In this document: positions 9,231-18,436 of the stretch, in pieces
Position numbering within the stretch: position 1 is the first letter of the stretch
Layout of the letters: every line of letters starts with the position of its first letter
Assembly: GCF_000717645.1 (NCBI RefSeq)
Contig: NZ_JNZZ01000008.1
Coordinates: 386,895-450,894 of the forward strand
DNA length: 64,000 nt
Direction: 5' to 3'
Source: Streptomyces californicus
GTDB lineage: Bacteria > Actinomycetota > Actinomycetes > Streptomycetales > Streptomycetaceae
The notes under the pieces: generated by a model
The model's database searches: none
Told to the model about the DNA's origin: nothing
Seen by the model: only the letters and a program-made list of their open reading frames with translations
Position numbers and translations under genes: made by a program

Positions 9231-9360
9231 GAGCTCATCCAGAGGGACTGAGGGAACGGCCCGTTGAAGTCCCGGCAACCCTCCTGCCGACCGCGAGGTC
9301 ACGGTGGGGAAGGTGCCAATTCCGTCTTGCGGCGAAATGCGTCGCGAGGAAGATGAGGAG
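9231..9360 (+). promoter_or_regulatory. SAM-I (S-box) riboswitch upstream of thrC
   Basis: The RNA would show the S-box landmarks in order: P1 5' strand CTCATC (9234-9239), AGAGGGACTGAGGGAACGGC, CCGTTGAAGTCCCGGCAACC, then AAGGTGCCAATTCC, and the P1 3' strand GATGAG (9352-9357). The P1 3' strand directly abuts GGAG and AAAGGGA, the likely ribosome binding region of thrC, whose ATG is 22 nt further. Binding of S-adenosylmethionine should therefore hide the ribosome site and switch translation off; that mechanism is inferred from the spacing. Confidence 0.93.
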
Positions 9361-9378
9361 AAAGGGACCTCCGCCATC

Positions 9379-10689
9379 ATGGCTGTTCAGACTGTTGCAG
9401 GTACCGCGGACACCACCGCTTCCGCCGCCCCGAACGTCGATCTCGGCCCCGCCGCGGCGCTCTCCTGCCGCGAGTGCGGCGAGCGTTTCGAGCTCGGCCC
9501 CCTCTTCGCCTGCGCCTCCTGTTTCGGACCGCTGGAAGTGGCGTACGAGCTGCCCACCGGCGCCCCCGAGGAGCTGCGGAAGCGCATCGAGGCCGGACCG
9601 GACAACATCTGGCGCTACGCCCCGCTGCTGCCCGTCCCCGCCGACGTGGCCGAGAAGCCCAACCTCAACCCCGGCTTCAGCAAGCTCGTCAAGGCCGACA
9701 ACCTCGCCCGCGAGCTGGGCGTCACCGGCGGCCTGTACGTGAAGGACGACTCCGGCAACCCGACGCACTCCTTCAAGGACCGCGTCGTCGCGATCGCCGT
9801 CGAGGCCGCCCGCGCCTTCGGCTTCACCACCCTCTCCTGCTCCTCCACGGGCAACCTGGCCGGCGCCGTCGGCGCGGCCGCCGCCCGCGCCGGACTGCGC
9901 TCCTGCGTGTTCATCCCGCACGACCTGGAGCAGGGCAAGGTCGTCATGGCCGCGGTGTACGGCGGTGAACTGGTCGGCATCGAGGGCAACTACGACGACG
10001 TCAACCGCTTCTGCTCCGAGCTCATCGGCGACCCGCTCGGCGAGGGCTGGGGCTTCGTCAACGTCAACCTCCGCCCGTACTACGGCGAGGGCTCCAAGAC
10101 GCTGGCGTACGAGATCTGCGAGCAGCTCGGCTGGCGGCTGCCCGACCAGATCGTCATCCCGATCGCGTCCGGCTCCCAGCTCACCAAGATCGACAAGGGG
10201 TTCCAGGAGCTGATCAAGCTCGGCCTCGTCGAGGACCGGCCGTACAAGATCTTCGGCGCGCAGGCCGAGGGCTGCTCCCCGGTCTCCGCCGCCTTCAAGG
10301 CCGGCCACGACGTCGTACGCCCCCAGAAGCCGAACACGATCGCCAAGTCGCTGGCCATCGGCAACCCGGCGGACGGCCCGTACGTCCTGGACATCGCCCG
10401 GCGCACCGGCGGCGCGGTGGAGGACGTCACCGACGAGCAGGTCGTCGACGCGATCAAGCTGCTCGCCCGCACCGAGGGCATCTTCGGCGAGACGGCGGGC
10501 GGGGTGACCGTCGGCGTGACGAAGAAGCTGGTCGAGGCCGGCGTGATCGACCCGACGCTCACCACCGTCGTCCTGAACACCGGCGACGGCCTCAAGACGC
10601 TCGACGCGGTCTCCGCCACCTCGCAGGCCACGGCGACCATCAAGCCGAGCCTGGACGCGTTCCGCGCCGCGGGCCTCGCCTCCGCCTGA
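9379..10689 (+). CDS. thrC: Threonine synthase (PLP enzyme with N-terminal Zn-ribbon-like segment)
   Basis: A 436-residue fold-type II PLP enzyme of the threonine synthase family. A CxxC pair set (LSCRECGERFE, FACASCFGPL, residues about 33-55) precedes the catalytic domain. The PLP lysine is in NPTHSFKDRVVAIA, the phosphate-binding loop in SSTGNLAGAVGAAAARAG, and a glycine-rich loop in FGETAGGVTVG. By family it converts O-phosphohomoserine to threonine. The ATG at 9379 follows the riboswitch directly. A sulfur-carrier gene lies 35 nt downstream in the same operon. Control by a methionine-pathway riboswitch is notable because O-phosphohomoserine is a branch-point metabolite. Confidence 0.93.
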   Translation: MAVQTVAGTADTTASAAPNVDLGPAAALSCRECGERFELGPLFACASCFGPLEVAYELPTGAPEELRKRIEAGPDNIWRYAPLLPVPADVAEKPNLNPGFSKLVKADNLARELGVTGGLYVKDDSGNPTHSFKDRVVAIAVEAARAFGFTTLSCSSTGNLAGAVGAAAARAGLRSCVFIPHDLEQGKVVMAAVYGGELVGIEGNYDDVNRFCSELIGDPLGEGWGFVNVNLRPYYGEGSKTLAYEICEQLGWRLPDQIVIPIASGSQLTKIDKGFQELIKLGLVEDRPYKIFGAQAEGCSPVSAAFKAGHDVVRPQKPNTIAKSLAIGNPADGPYVLDIARRTGGAVEDVTDEQVVDAIKLLARTEGIFGETAGGVTVGVTKKLVEAGVIDPTLTTVVLNTGDGLKTLDAVSATSQATATIKPSLDAFRAAGLASA

Positions 10690-10724
10690 CCACCCCGACC
10701 GCAGCAGCCAGAAAGGCGACCGTC

Positions 10725-11003
10725 ATGAGCGTCAAGGTCCGCATCCCCACCATCCTCCGCACCTACACGGGCGGCCAGGCCGAGGTCACGGCGGAGGGCG
10801 CGAAGCTCTCCGAGGTCATCGAGTCCCTGGAGAAGGACCACCCGGGCATCGCGGCCCGTGTCCTGGACGACCAGGGCAAGCTGCGCCGCTTCGTCAACGT
10901 GTACGTCAACGACGACGACGTGCGCTTCGAGGGCGGCCTCGACGCGGCCACCCCGGACGGCGCGGGCGTCTCGATCATCCCCGCGGTCGCCGGCGGCTGC
11001 TGA
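10725..11003 (+). CDS. CysO/MoaD/ThiS-like sulfur-carrier protein ending Gly-Gly-Cys
   Basis: A 92-residue beta-grasp protein that closely resembles mycobacterial CysO (VxIPTILRxxTGGQ near the start, RRFVNVYVNDDDVRF in the middle, IIPAVAGG at the end). Family members carry sulfur as a C-terminal Gly-Gly thiocarboxylate. Here one more residue follows (PAVAGGC), so a protease such as a JAMM-type Mec/QbsD homologue would have to expose the diglycine, or the Cys is itself the product of a CysO-Cys-like chemistry. AGAAAGG precedes the ATG. It is co-transcribed with thrC under the SAM riboswitch; the role is inferred to be sulfur delivery to an amino acid. Confidence 0.88.
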   Translation: MSVKVRIPTILRTYTGGQAEVTAEGAKLSEVIESLEKDHPGIAARVLDDQGKLRRFVNVYVNDDDVRFEGGLDAATPDGAGVSIIPAVAGGC

Positions 11004-11016
11004 GCCGCGCGGGGCC

Positions 11017-11063
11017 GGTCCGCCCGGGGGCCGGGTCGTAGGGACGGGCCCCCCGGGCCGGAC
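11017..11063 (+). terminator. Probable terminator after the thrC operon
   Basis: Imperfect GC-rich inverted repeat: GGTCCGCCCGGGGGCC (11017-11032) faces GGCCCCCCGGGCCGGAC (11047-11063) with a bulge, 14 nt after the stop. Confidence 0.5.
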
Positions 11064-11489
11064 GGATTGAACGCACGGCCCCCGGGCTGGACGGGACGGG
11101 CGGGCCGGATCGTACGGCCCCGTCCGTGCTGATCCCGTCGGAACAGCCGCATCGGCCCCTTCCGATCTGATCCTTTCGGGTCTGCTCCCTTTCGGGGCCA
11201 TTGAGCCCCGTGTGGCCGCAGTGCCTTCGTGTGACACCGGTTGCCCCTTCCGCTCCATAAGCGGAGGGGGCAATTCTGCATGGTTGAGCGCGGTACAGTT
11301 GGGGAAGCCCCGTCCGCTGCTCGTGCCGCCCGCATATGAGAATGCGCCCGGCCCCGATAAGAAGCAGCCAAAGTACGTGAACCTCTTGCGGCATAAGTGC
11401 GCTTTGCCCGGCCCGACTTGCCCGTAAATCTCGGAAACCCGCATATTCGCGTGTTCCGGCGCGCCCATATTTCTCGTCCGATTGACCTG

Positions 11490-11630
11490 TTGCAGAGGGC
11501 AGTTGGACGGATACATTCGGCCGCGGTCGACGCGCTGCGGCGCCGCGCACCCTCTCCTGTCGGAGGGTGGGTCGCGACCCGGGCCCGCGAAGTGCGGTCC
11601 CGTGCAAGTGCCAGTAATAGGGGAGTTGGC
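11490..11630 (+). promoter_or_regulatory. Promoter and long 5' UTR of the cold-shock gene
   Basis: A possible -35 TTGCAG (11490-11495) and -10 TACATT (11512-11517) stand 16 bp apart. They would give a leader of about 105 nt with a stem CACCCTC / GAGGGTG (11548-11554, 11563-11569). Long structured leaders are usual for cspA-type genes. GGGAG lies 9 bp before the ATG. The stretch 11064-11489 upstream holds no gene I can support. Confidence 0.45.
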
Positions 11631-11837
11631 ATGGCTCAGGGCACCGTCAAGTGGTTCAACGCGGAGAAGGGGTACGGCTTCATCGCGGTCGACGGTGGTG
11701 CGGATGTTTTCGTCCACTACAGCGCGATCCAGATGGACGGGTACCGCACCCTCGAAGAGGGTCAGCGAGTTGAATTCGAGATCTCGCAGGGCCAGAAGGG
11801 GCCCCAGGCCGACATGGTCAAGCTCGCCGTCGGCTGA
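11631..11837 (+). CDS. Cold-shock protein, CspA family
   Basis: A 68-residue single cold-shock domain. Both RNA-binding motifs are intact: [15 protein letters not shown] (RNP1 KGYGFI) and DVFVHYSAI (RNP2), followed by [23 protein letters not shown]. It is a single-stranded nucleic acid chaperone. Full length and stand-alone, between its long leader and a strong hairpin. Confidence 0.96.
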   Translation: MAQGTVKWFNAEKGYGFIAVDGGADVFVHYSAIQMDGYRTLEEGQRVEFEISQGQKGPQADMVKLAVG

Positions 11838-11875
11838 GCTCGGCACGGTCGTACGACGACACCGCGCACGCACGT

Positions 11876-11916
11876 AGGGCCCGACCCCTGGAATGCTCCA
11901 GCAGGGATCGGGCCCT
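11876..11916 (+). terminator. Terminator after the cold-shock gene
   Basis: Near-perfect 15-bp stem: AGGGCCCGACCCCTG (11876-11890) pairs with CAGGGATCGGGCCCT (11902-11916) around an 11-nt loop. Confidence 0.75.
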
Positions 11917-12271
11917 CCGCGCGTCCCGGGGCGTCCAGAGGCCTCAGCGCGTCCCGGGGCGTCCAGGGCCCTCCGCGTGTCCCGGGACGGAGCCTCGGGG
12001 GCGCGCGGTTGACGGTCTCCCGGTGGCCTCGGGGCGCACGCCCGGCGGTCTCCCTGCGGCACCGGGGCAGCGTGGTCGGCAGCGGCCCCGCGCCGCCCCA
12101 CCCGTAACCGCGCCCGCGCCGCCCCTGTACGTGACCAGCGACGCCCGTGCGCGGTCACCTGCACCACGCCCCTGGACGTGACCTGCGACGCCTCCGTACG
12201 CGGGCCTGCGACGCCCTCGTCCCGGACCGCCCGGCGGGCCCCGACCACATGGCGGGCTCTCGCCGAAGGCG
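11917..12271. other. Gene-free stretch upstream of groEL
   Basis: About 355 nt of GC-rich intergenic DNA. A short block (GCGTCCCGGGGCGTCCAG) recurs around 11920-11970, and CTGCGACGCC occurs twice near 12180-12215. No coding sequence or RNA gene is supported. Confidence 0.5.
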
Positions 12272-12334
12272 CTTGCACTCTCGGGGGTCGAGTGCTAATC
12301 ATTGGCGTTAGCACTCTCCAGGTGAGAGTGACAG
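12272..12334 (+). promoter_or_regulatory. Two tandem CIRCE operators over the groEL promoter
   Basis: CIRCE 1: CTTGCACTC, 9-nt spacer, GAGTGCTAA (12272-12298). CIRCE 2: TTAGCACTC, 9-nt spacer, GAGTGACAG (12308-12334). Each copy has the HrcA-type 9-9-9 layout, and 9 nt separate them. The likely promoter (-35 TTGCAC at 12273, -10 TAATCA at 12296, spacing 17) lies inside CIRCE 1, so HrcA binding should block it directly. Confidence 0.92.
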
Positions 12335-12354
12335 AACTTGGACCGGGCCGGTGA

Positions 12355-14082
<1,728 letters not shown>

Positions 14083-14116
14083 TCGGCCTGCCGATCGCGA
14101 AGCTCCGCGTACGTCC

Positions 14117-14159
14117 CTCAGGGGCGGCATCTCCTTCACGGAGGTGTCGCCCCTGAGGC
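14117..14159 (+). terminator. Terminator after groEL
   Basis: Nineteen-base arms (14117-14135 and 14141-14159) pair with two G-U pairs around a TTCAC loop, 35 nt after the groEL stop. Confidence 0.75.
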
Positions 14160-14298
14160 GTTGGCGGGCACGACTCCGGTGCCCGGTGCGGCTCGCGGGC
14201 GGGGGTGGGGCCGCGCCCGCGGAGGCGGTCGAACGGGTCCGGCCGCGGGTACAGGACCAGGGGCAGGTCCGGATGGACGGATACGGGGGCGGCGAGGC

Positions 14299-14913
14299 AT
14301 GGACACGGGTGCGGGCGGAACGGGCGGGGCGGGCCGTACGAACGGCGATCCCGTGGGCGGCGAGGGGCGTACGAGAGGCGGCGCGAGGCCGGCGGGCCGG
14401 GGCGGTGGCGCGGGCGGGCGGCGGCTCGCGGGGCTCTCGCTCCTCCTCGGCGGAGGCGCGCTCGTCGTCCTGGGGCTGATGGTCGTGGTGACCGGTACGG
14501 GGCTCTCCGGCGCCCTCGGGATGCGGGTCGAGACCTTCGGGCGGATCGACTGCCGCGACACCCGCACGCAGAAGGGGCAGACCGTCCGGCACTGCTTCGG
14601 TGAGAGCCCGGCCCAGCAGCGGGCGAACAGGGCCGAGCTCAAGCAGGTGGACCTGGAGATGCTGCGCGCCCATCTGGACGGCGTGCCCCGGGCCCCGGAG
14701 CTCCAACGGACCCGGATCCTCTTTACGGACCACGACGGGCGGACGGACCCGGACACCGTCACCGCGACCCAGGTGTTCGACGGCGGGCGGTGGTACGCCC
14801 ACTCCTCGACGCTCGTCGGCTACGGCATGATGCCGCTGCTGCTGGGCGGCGGCACGGCGGCCTGGGGCGGCTACCGGCTGCGTGGGCGGCGAGAAGGCGC
14901 GGGTGCGGGGTAG
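14299..14913 (+). CDS. Hypothetical membrane protein with two transmembrane segments
   Basis: About 204 residues, family not recognised. A Gly/Arg-rich cytoplasmic N-terminus leads into one membrane segment (LSLLLGGGALVVLGLMVVV). An outside domain of about 100 residues with two cysteines follows (IDCRDTR and VRHCFGES), then a second hydrophobic stretch (MMPLLLGGGTAAWGGY) and a basic end. This looks like an anchored domain with a possible disulfide. The start is uncertain: I chose the ATG at 14299 behind GGCGGCGAGG; the frame is open back to 14161. It appears monocistronic. Confidence 0.6.
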   Translation: MDTGAGGTGGAGRTNGDPVGGEGRTRGGARPAGRGGGAGGRRLAGLSLLLGGGALVVLGLMVVVTGTGLSGALGMRVETFGRIDCRDTRTQKGQTVRHCFGESPAQQRANRAELKQVDLEMLRAHLDGVPRAPELQRTRILFTDHDGRTDPDTVTATQVFDGGRWYAHSSTLVGYGMMPLLLGGGTAAWGGYRLRGRREGAGAG

Positions 14914-15327
14914 TCGGGCGGTGGCCGGGAGCGGTCCGCGTGGCCGAATGGTGTCTTGCAGCGGTCTTCCCGGTGCGGCAGCACGCGTATCGGCGGTTTC
15001 GCCGAAGACGCTGGCGCCACCGTGGCCGCTGAGGTAGTGCGCCTCCGGGACGGCGGCGGGCCCACGGGGGCTGGTTCGGCGGATATGCGCGCGGCACCTC
15101 CCTCTCCTGGCAGCTCACCGCCCGGTTCGATCATCCTGGCCCGTTATTGGTCCAGTCCACTTGAGTGCTGGGCGTCCTCGGTGTGCGACTGCACATGCCG
15201 ACCGGTCGGTTGCGCGCGTCGTCCCGGAGTCTCGCCCTCCGCTCTTCGTCGCTCATGCGATCCGGCCAACTTCATACGGTGAGCCGGAATCGCGCGTACC
15301 GGTGCTGCTGAGGGACATGATGGCTCT
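14914..15327. other. Gene-free stretch upstream of the lasso cluster
   Basis: About 410 nt with no convincing ORF on either strand, no tRNA-like fold that I can see, and lower GC toward 15130-15300. It may carry the distal part of the lasso promoter region. Confidence 0.4.
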
Positions 15328-15372
15328 GGTGTTCACGTGGTGAACACCTGTCGCATGAATAACGTCAGTTAT
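15328..15372 (+). promoter_or_regulatory. Palindromic operator candidates upstream of the lasso precursor
   Basis: A perfect palindrome with 9-bp arms GGTGTTCAC and GTGAACACC and a 3-bp centre occupies 15328-15348. A second inverted repeat, ATAAC-GTCA-GTTAT, follows at 15359-15372. Both lie 50-100 bp before the precursor ATG in a locally AT-richer region, where a promoter is expected. I infer a specific repressor or activator site for the cluster; no regulator gene is adjacent. Confidence 0.6.
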
Positions 15373-15424
15373 GCAGAGGCAAGTTGCGCATAACGGTCTC
15401 CAACCGCTCAGAAGGGAAGGTGTC

Positions 15425-15547
15425 ATGAAGCAGCAGAAGAAGGCTTACGTGAAGCCGTCGCTGTTCAAGCAGGGCGACTTTTCGAAGAAGACGGCCGGTT
15501 ACTTCTACGGCTCGTACAAGGAGTACTGGGTCCGCCGCATCATCTGA
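15425..15547 (+). CDS. Lasso peptide precursor (A), predicted 9-residue ring
   Basis: A 40-residue precursor, too short for routine ORF calling. The leader has the full actinobacterial recognition pattern YxxPxLxxxGxFxxxTxG: Tyr8, Pro11, Leu13, Gly17, Phe19, Thr23, Gly25. Cleavage after Ala24 leaves Thr at -2 and a 16-residue core GYFYGSYKEYWVRRII. Gly1 and Glu9 can form the macrolactam, leaving a 7-residue tail with bulky Trp11 and two Arg as possible plugs. There are no Cys, so it is class II. GAAGGGAAGG precedes the ATG. The KEYW segment recalls the published lasso peptide keywimysin, but I cannot confirm identity from memory. Confidence 0.93.
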   Translation: MKQQKKAYVKPSLFKQGDFSKKTAGYFYGSYKEYWVRRII

Positions 15548-15597
15548 TCCGGCCCCCGGATTCCTGTGCGACGTCTGAGAACTTCCGGAAGGTGAAC

Positions 15598-17715
15598 ATG
15601 CCCGGCCATCTGCGTGACTACTTCGTCGTTCTGCCGGACAGCGCGGCGGGTGCGGCGGTGGCCGGGCGGCTTCCCGTGCGGGAGTCGACCGGGCGGTCCG
15701 CCGCCCAGGAGTCGACCGGGCCGGCCGCGGCGGGGGGCGACGGGCTGACCGTCCTCCATCCGTCCGGCCGGCCCTGGGTCGTCGCCCGCACGGCCTTCCG
15801 CGAGGTGAGCCACCTCCGCCGGGGCGACGACGCCCTCGTCCTCATCGGCCCCGACCGGGTCCCCGAGTCCGTGCTCGCCGGCCTGCTGGAGGGCGCCCGC
15901 GACCGCGCCGGTCTGGAGCGCCGCCTCGCCCGGCGGCCCGGCCTCCACCACGTCATCGCCCGGCTCTCCGGGCAGACCTGGATCAGAGGCACCGCCTCCG
16001 GCCTGCGCCGGATCTACCACGCCCGGCATCCGGAGGCCGGAACCATCGCCTCCGACCGCCCCGCCGTCCTCGCGCGGCTGATCGACGCGCCCCTGGACGA
16101 CGGCGCGCTCGCCCTGCGCATGCTCGACTTCCTGCCGCACCCCCTGAGCCGCCGCGTCGTGTGGCGCGGGGTGCACGAGACCGGCGCCGGGTACGGCCTG
16201 GCCCTGCCCGTCGCAGCACCGGGTACGGCCGCCGTCCCCGGCCCCGCGGAGTACCGCTGGTGGGAACCGCCGGCCCCTGAACTCCCGCTGGCCGAAGGGG
16301 CGCGGGCGCTCGGCGAGGCCATCGCCGCCTCCGTACGCGCCCATGTCGGCGGCCACGACCGGATCAGCTGCGAACTGTCCGGGGGCCTGGACTCCACGGC
16401 CCTCACCTTCGCCGCCCGCGCGACCGGCCCGCGACGGCTCTCGCTGCTCACCGTGGCCGCCCGCGACCGCTACAGCGAGGACGAGACCTGGGCGCGCCGG
16501 GCGGTGGAGCTGGCCGGGCAGGACGATCACCCCAAGCAGAGCGCCCAGAACCGCCACGCCGACGAGCCCACCGCAGCCGGCCGGTCCACCGCAACCGGTG
16601 GTCGGCCTGCCGCAACCGACCGGTCAGCGGACCCAGGCCGGCCCGCGGACCCAGGCCGGCCGGCGGGCCCCGAGCGGGACGCGGATCCCGACCTGGAGCA
16701 CCGCGTCATCCCGGCGGACGACGCTCCGTACTTCTACGCCGATCTGGCCTCCTGCGCCGCCGAGTTGAACGACGAGCCGCTGCCGGTCGCCCCCGGCCGG
16801 GCCCGCGCCGAACTCCTCCTCGGCCGCGCCCGTGCCACCGGCTCGCGCTACCACCTCACCGGCTACGGCGGCGACGAGCTCTTCCTCGGGCTGCCCCACG
16901 CCTACCAGGACCTCTTCCACGGGAACCCGTTCACCGCCTGGAACCACCTCGGCGGCCTGCGTCACCAGCTCGGCTGGCCGCTCCTGCCCACGGTGAAGGC
17001 CCTGCTGAACCGTTCCTCCTTCCCGCGCTGGCTCGCGGGGGCCGTCACCGCCGAAGCCCAGCCGGTGGCCAGGACCCCGCTCCTCTCCTGGGGCGTACGG
17101 CAGTCCCTGCGCCCCTGGTTCACCGAACTCGCCAACTCTCTGATCGTTGAGGAGTTCCGGGCCGCCGAACACGCCGAGCCGATCGACCCGTGGCGCGGGC
17201 GGCACGTCGACATCGACGCCGTACGGATGGGAGCCCGGCACTTCCAGGCGATGGAGGACATCGGCACGACGATCGGACTGCCGGTCGCCGCGCCCTTCTA
17301 CGACGACCGGGTCCTGGAGGCGACCCTCGCCGTACGCCTCCCGGACCGGATCAGCCCCTGGCGCTACAAGCCGCTGCTGGTCGAAGCGATGCGCGGGGTG
17401 GTCCCGGACGCGCTGCTGGCCCGTACGACGAAGGACCACATGTCCTCCGACGAACACCAGGGGCTGCGCGAACACGGCCCGGAACTGGCCGGGTTGTGGA
17501 CCGGATCCCGACTCGCCGAACGCGGCCTGGTCGACGACCGCCAGCTCCTCCGGCTCGCCGCCGAACCCTTCTCGCCCGTCCTGGTCGAGCACTCCATCAG
17601 CTCCACCGTGGCCGGGGAGACCTGGCTCCGCACGGCCGAGAACGCCTGGCCGACGGCTCCGTCCCGATCCGACCGCACCTCACCTCTCACCCGTACCAGC
17701 GAGGCAATCCTGTGA
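15598..17715 (+). CDS. Lasso cyclase (asparagine synthetase-like, C protein)
   Basis: A 705-residue homologue of asparagine synthetase B that adenylates the ring Glu side chain and closes the macrolactam. The glutaminase-like N-terminal part lacks the catalytic Cys, as in all lasso cyclases. The ATP pyrophosphatase motif is CELSGGLDSTALTF near residue 260, with YHLTGYGGDELFLG further on and the C-terminal KDHMSSDEH region. It is longer than usual because about 55 residues of Asp/Pro/Gly/Arg-rich repeats (about residues 311-366) are inserted just after WARRAVELAGQDDH. The ATG at 15598 has GGAAGG six bases upstream. It is translationally coupled to B1. Confidence 0.93.
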   Translation: MPGHLRDYFVVLPDSAAGAAVAGRLPVRESTGRSAAQESTGPAAAGGDGLTVLHPSGRPWVVARTAFREVSHLRRGDDALVLIGPDRVPESVLAGLLEGARDRAGLERRLARRPGLHHVIARLSGQTWIRGTASGLRRIYHARHPEAGTIASDRPAVLARLIDAPLDDGALALRMLDFLPHPLSRRVVWRGVHETGAGYGLALPVAAPGTAAVPGPAEYRWWEPPAPELPLAEGARALGEAIAASVRAHVGGHDRISCELSGGLDSTALTFAARATGPRRLSLLTVAARDRYSEDETWARRAVELAGQDDHPKQSAQNRHADEPTAAGRSTATGGRPAATDRSADPGRPADPGRPAGPERDADPDLEHRVIPADDAPYFYADLASCAAELNDEPLPVAPGRARAELLLGRARATGSRYHLTGYGGDELFLGLPHAYQDLFHGNPFTAWNHLGGLRHQLGWPLLPTVKALLNRSSFPRWLAGAVTAEAQPVARTPLLSWGVRQSLRPWFTELANSLIVEEFRAAEHAEPIDPWRGRHVDIDAVRMGARHFQAMEDIGTTIGLPVAAPFYDDRVLEATLAVRLPDRISPWRYKPLLVEAMRGVVPDALLARTTKDHMSSDEHQGLREHGPELAGLWTGSRLAERGLVDDRQLLRLAAEPFSPVLVEHSISSTVAGETWLRTAENAWPTAPSRSDRTSPLTRTSEAIL

Positions 17716-17963
17716 AGCTCAGAAAAGGCATCGCCGTCACGACCACCGAGTACGGCGGCGTGCTCCTCGACGAGAACGACGGCAGCTACTGGCAGTTGAA
17801 CGACACCAGCGTCATCGTCGTCGACACGCTCGCCGCCGGGCACACGCCCGAGATCGCCGTCGAGCGGATCGTCGCGGCGTTCGACGTCGAGCGCGCCGAG
17901 GCGGAGTCCGATGTGGCGGAGCTGACCCGCCAGCTCGTCGAGGCGAAGATCCTGCACGCATGA
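17712..17963 (+). CDS. Lasso B1 protein (PqqD-like RiPP recognition element)
   Basis: An 83-residue PqqD-fold protein that binds the leader peptide and presents it to the B2 protease and the cyclase. The typical pattern is visible: MKLRKGIAVTTTEYGGVLLD, GSYWQLNDTSVIVVDTLAAG, then a helical end. It starts with a GTG that overlaps the cyclase stop by 4 nt and ends with an ATGA overlap with B2, so C, B1 and B2 are translated as a chain. Confidence 0.93.
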   Translation: MKLRKGIAVTTTEYGGVLLDENDGSYWQLNDTSVIVVDTLAAGHTPEIAVERIVAAFDVERAEAESDVAELTRQLVEAKILHA

Positions 17964-18436
17964 CCACCGAGATGACGATGCCGCGCCGGGGCGCGGGCGC
18001 GGGCGGGATACGGCTGCGTACGGCCATCGCCGCCGCGTTCGTGCTGGCCCGCCTCAAGCCGGGACGGCTGCGCCGGGTCCTGGACCGGTGCGCGCGGGGC
18101 GCGCGCCCGGCCTCGTACGCGGAGACCCTGGAGGTTTTCGAGGCGGTGGTCTCCACCAGCAGGCGCTGCGCGGGCCGTTACGGCTGCCTGCCGCGCTCGG
18201 TCGCCATCGCCCTGGCCTGCCGGATGTCCGGTGTCTGGCCCGACTGGTGCGCGGGGGTGCGGGCGGCGCCGCCGTTCGCCCCGCATGCTTGGGTACAGGC
18301 AGGGGGCCGTACGGTCGGGGAGCAGGCGGAACCGGCGGATCTGCGTCCCTTGATGACAGTGACGGCAGACGGAGGGGATCCGGGTGGGCACGGCGACGGG
18401 GACGACGGCGGACGCGGAGCGGAACGGGCCGCCTGA
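17960..18436 (+). CDS. Lasso B2 leader peptidase (transglutaminase-like)
   Basis: A 158-residue cysteine protease that removes the leader before cyclisation. Family signatures are RLRRVLDRC, RCAGRYGCLPRSVAIALACR (the catalytic Cys precedes LPRS) and APHAWVQAGGRTV (catalytic His). The acidic triad member is not obvious, because GE follows where Asp is usual. The last 20 or so residues are Gly/Asp-rich and overlap the transporter start by 53 nt, so they are probably not functional. Confidence 0.9.
   Translation: MTTEMTMPRRGAGAGGIRLRTAIAAAFVLARLKPGRLRRVLDRCARGARPASYAETLEVFEAVVSTSRRCAGRYGCLPRSVAIALACRMSGVWPDWCAGVRAAPPFAPHAWVQAGGRTVGEQAEPADLRPLMTVTADGGDPGGHGDGDDGGRGAERAA

Noticed and set aside
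12290..12316. GAGTGCTAA-N9-TTAGCACTC read as a single inverted CIRCE
   Set aside because: The arms are in the wrong order for CIRCE; the same bases are better read as the inner arms of two tandem CIRCE elements.
14930..15010. Possible tRNA upstream of the lasso cluster (GCGTGGCCGAATGG looks like a D-arm)
   Set aside because: No matching anticodon arm, T-arm (GTTCGA) or acceptor pairing follows at tRNA spacing.
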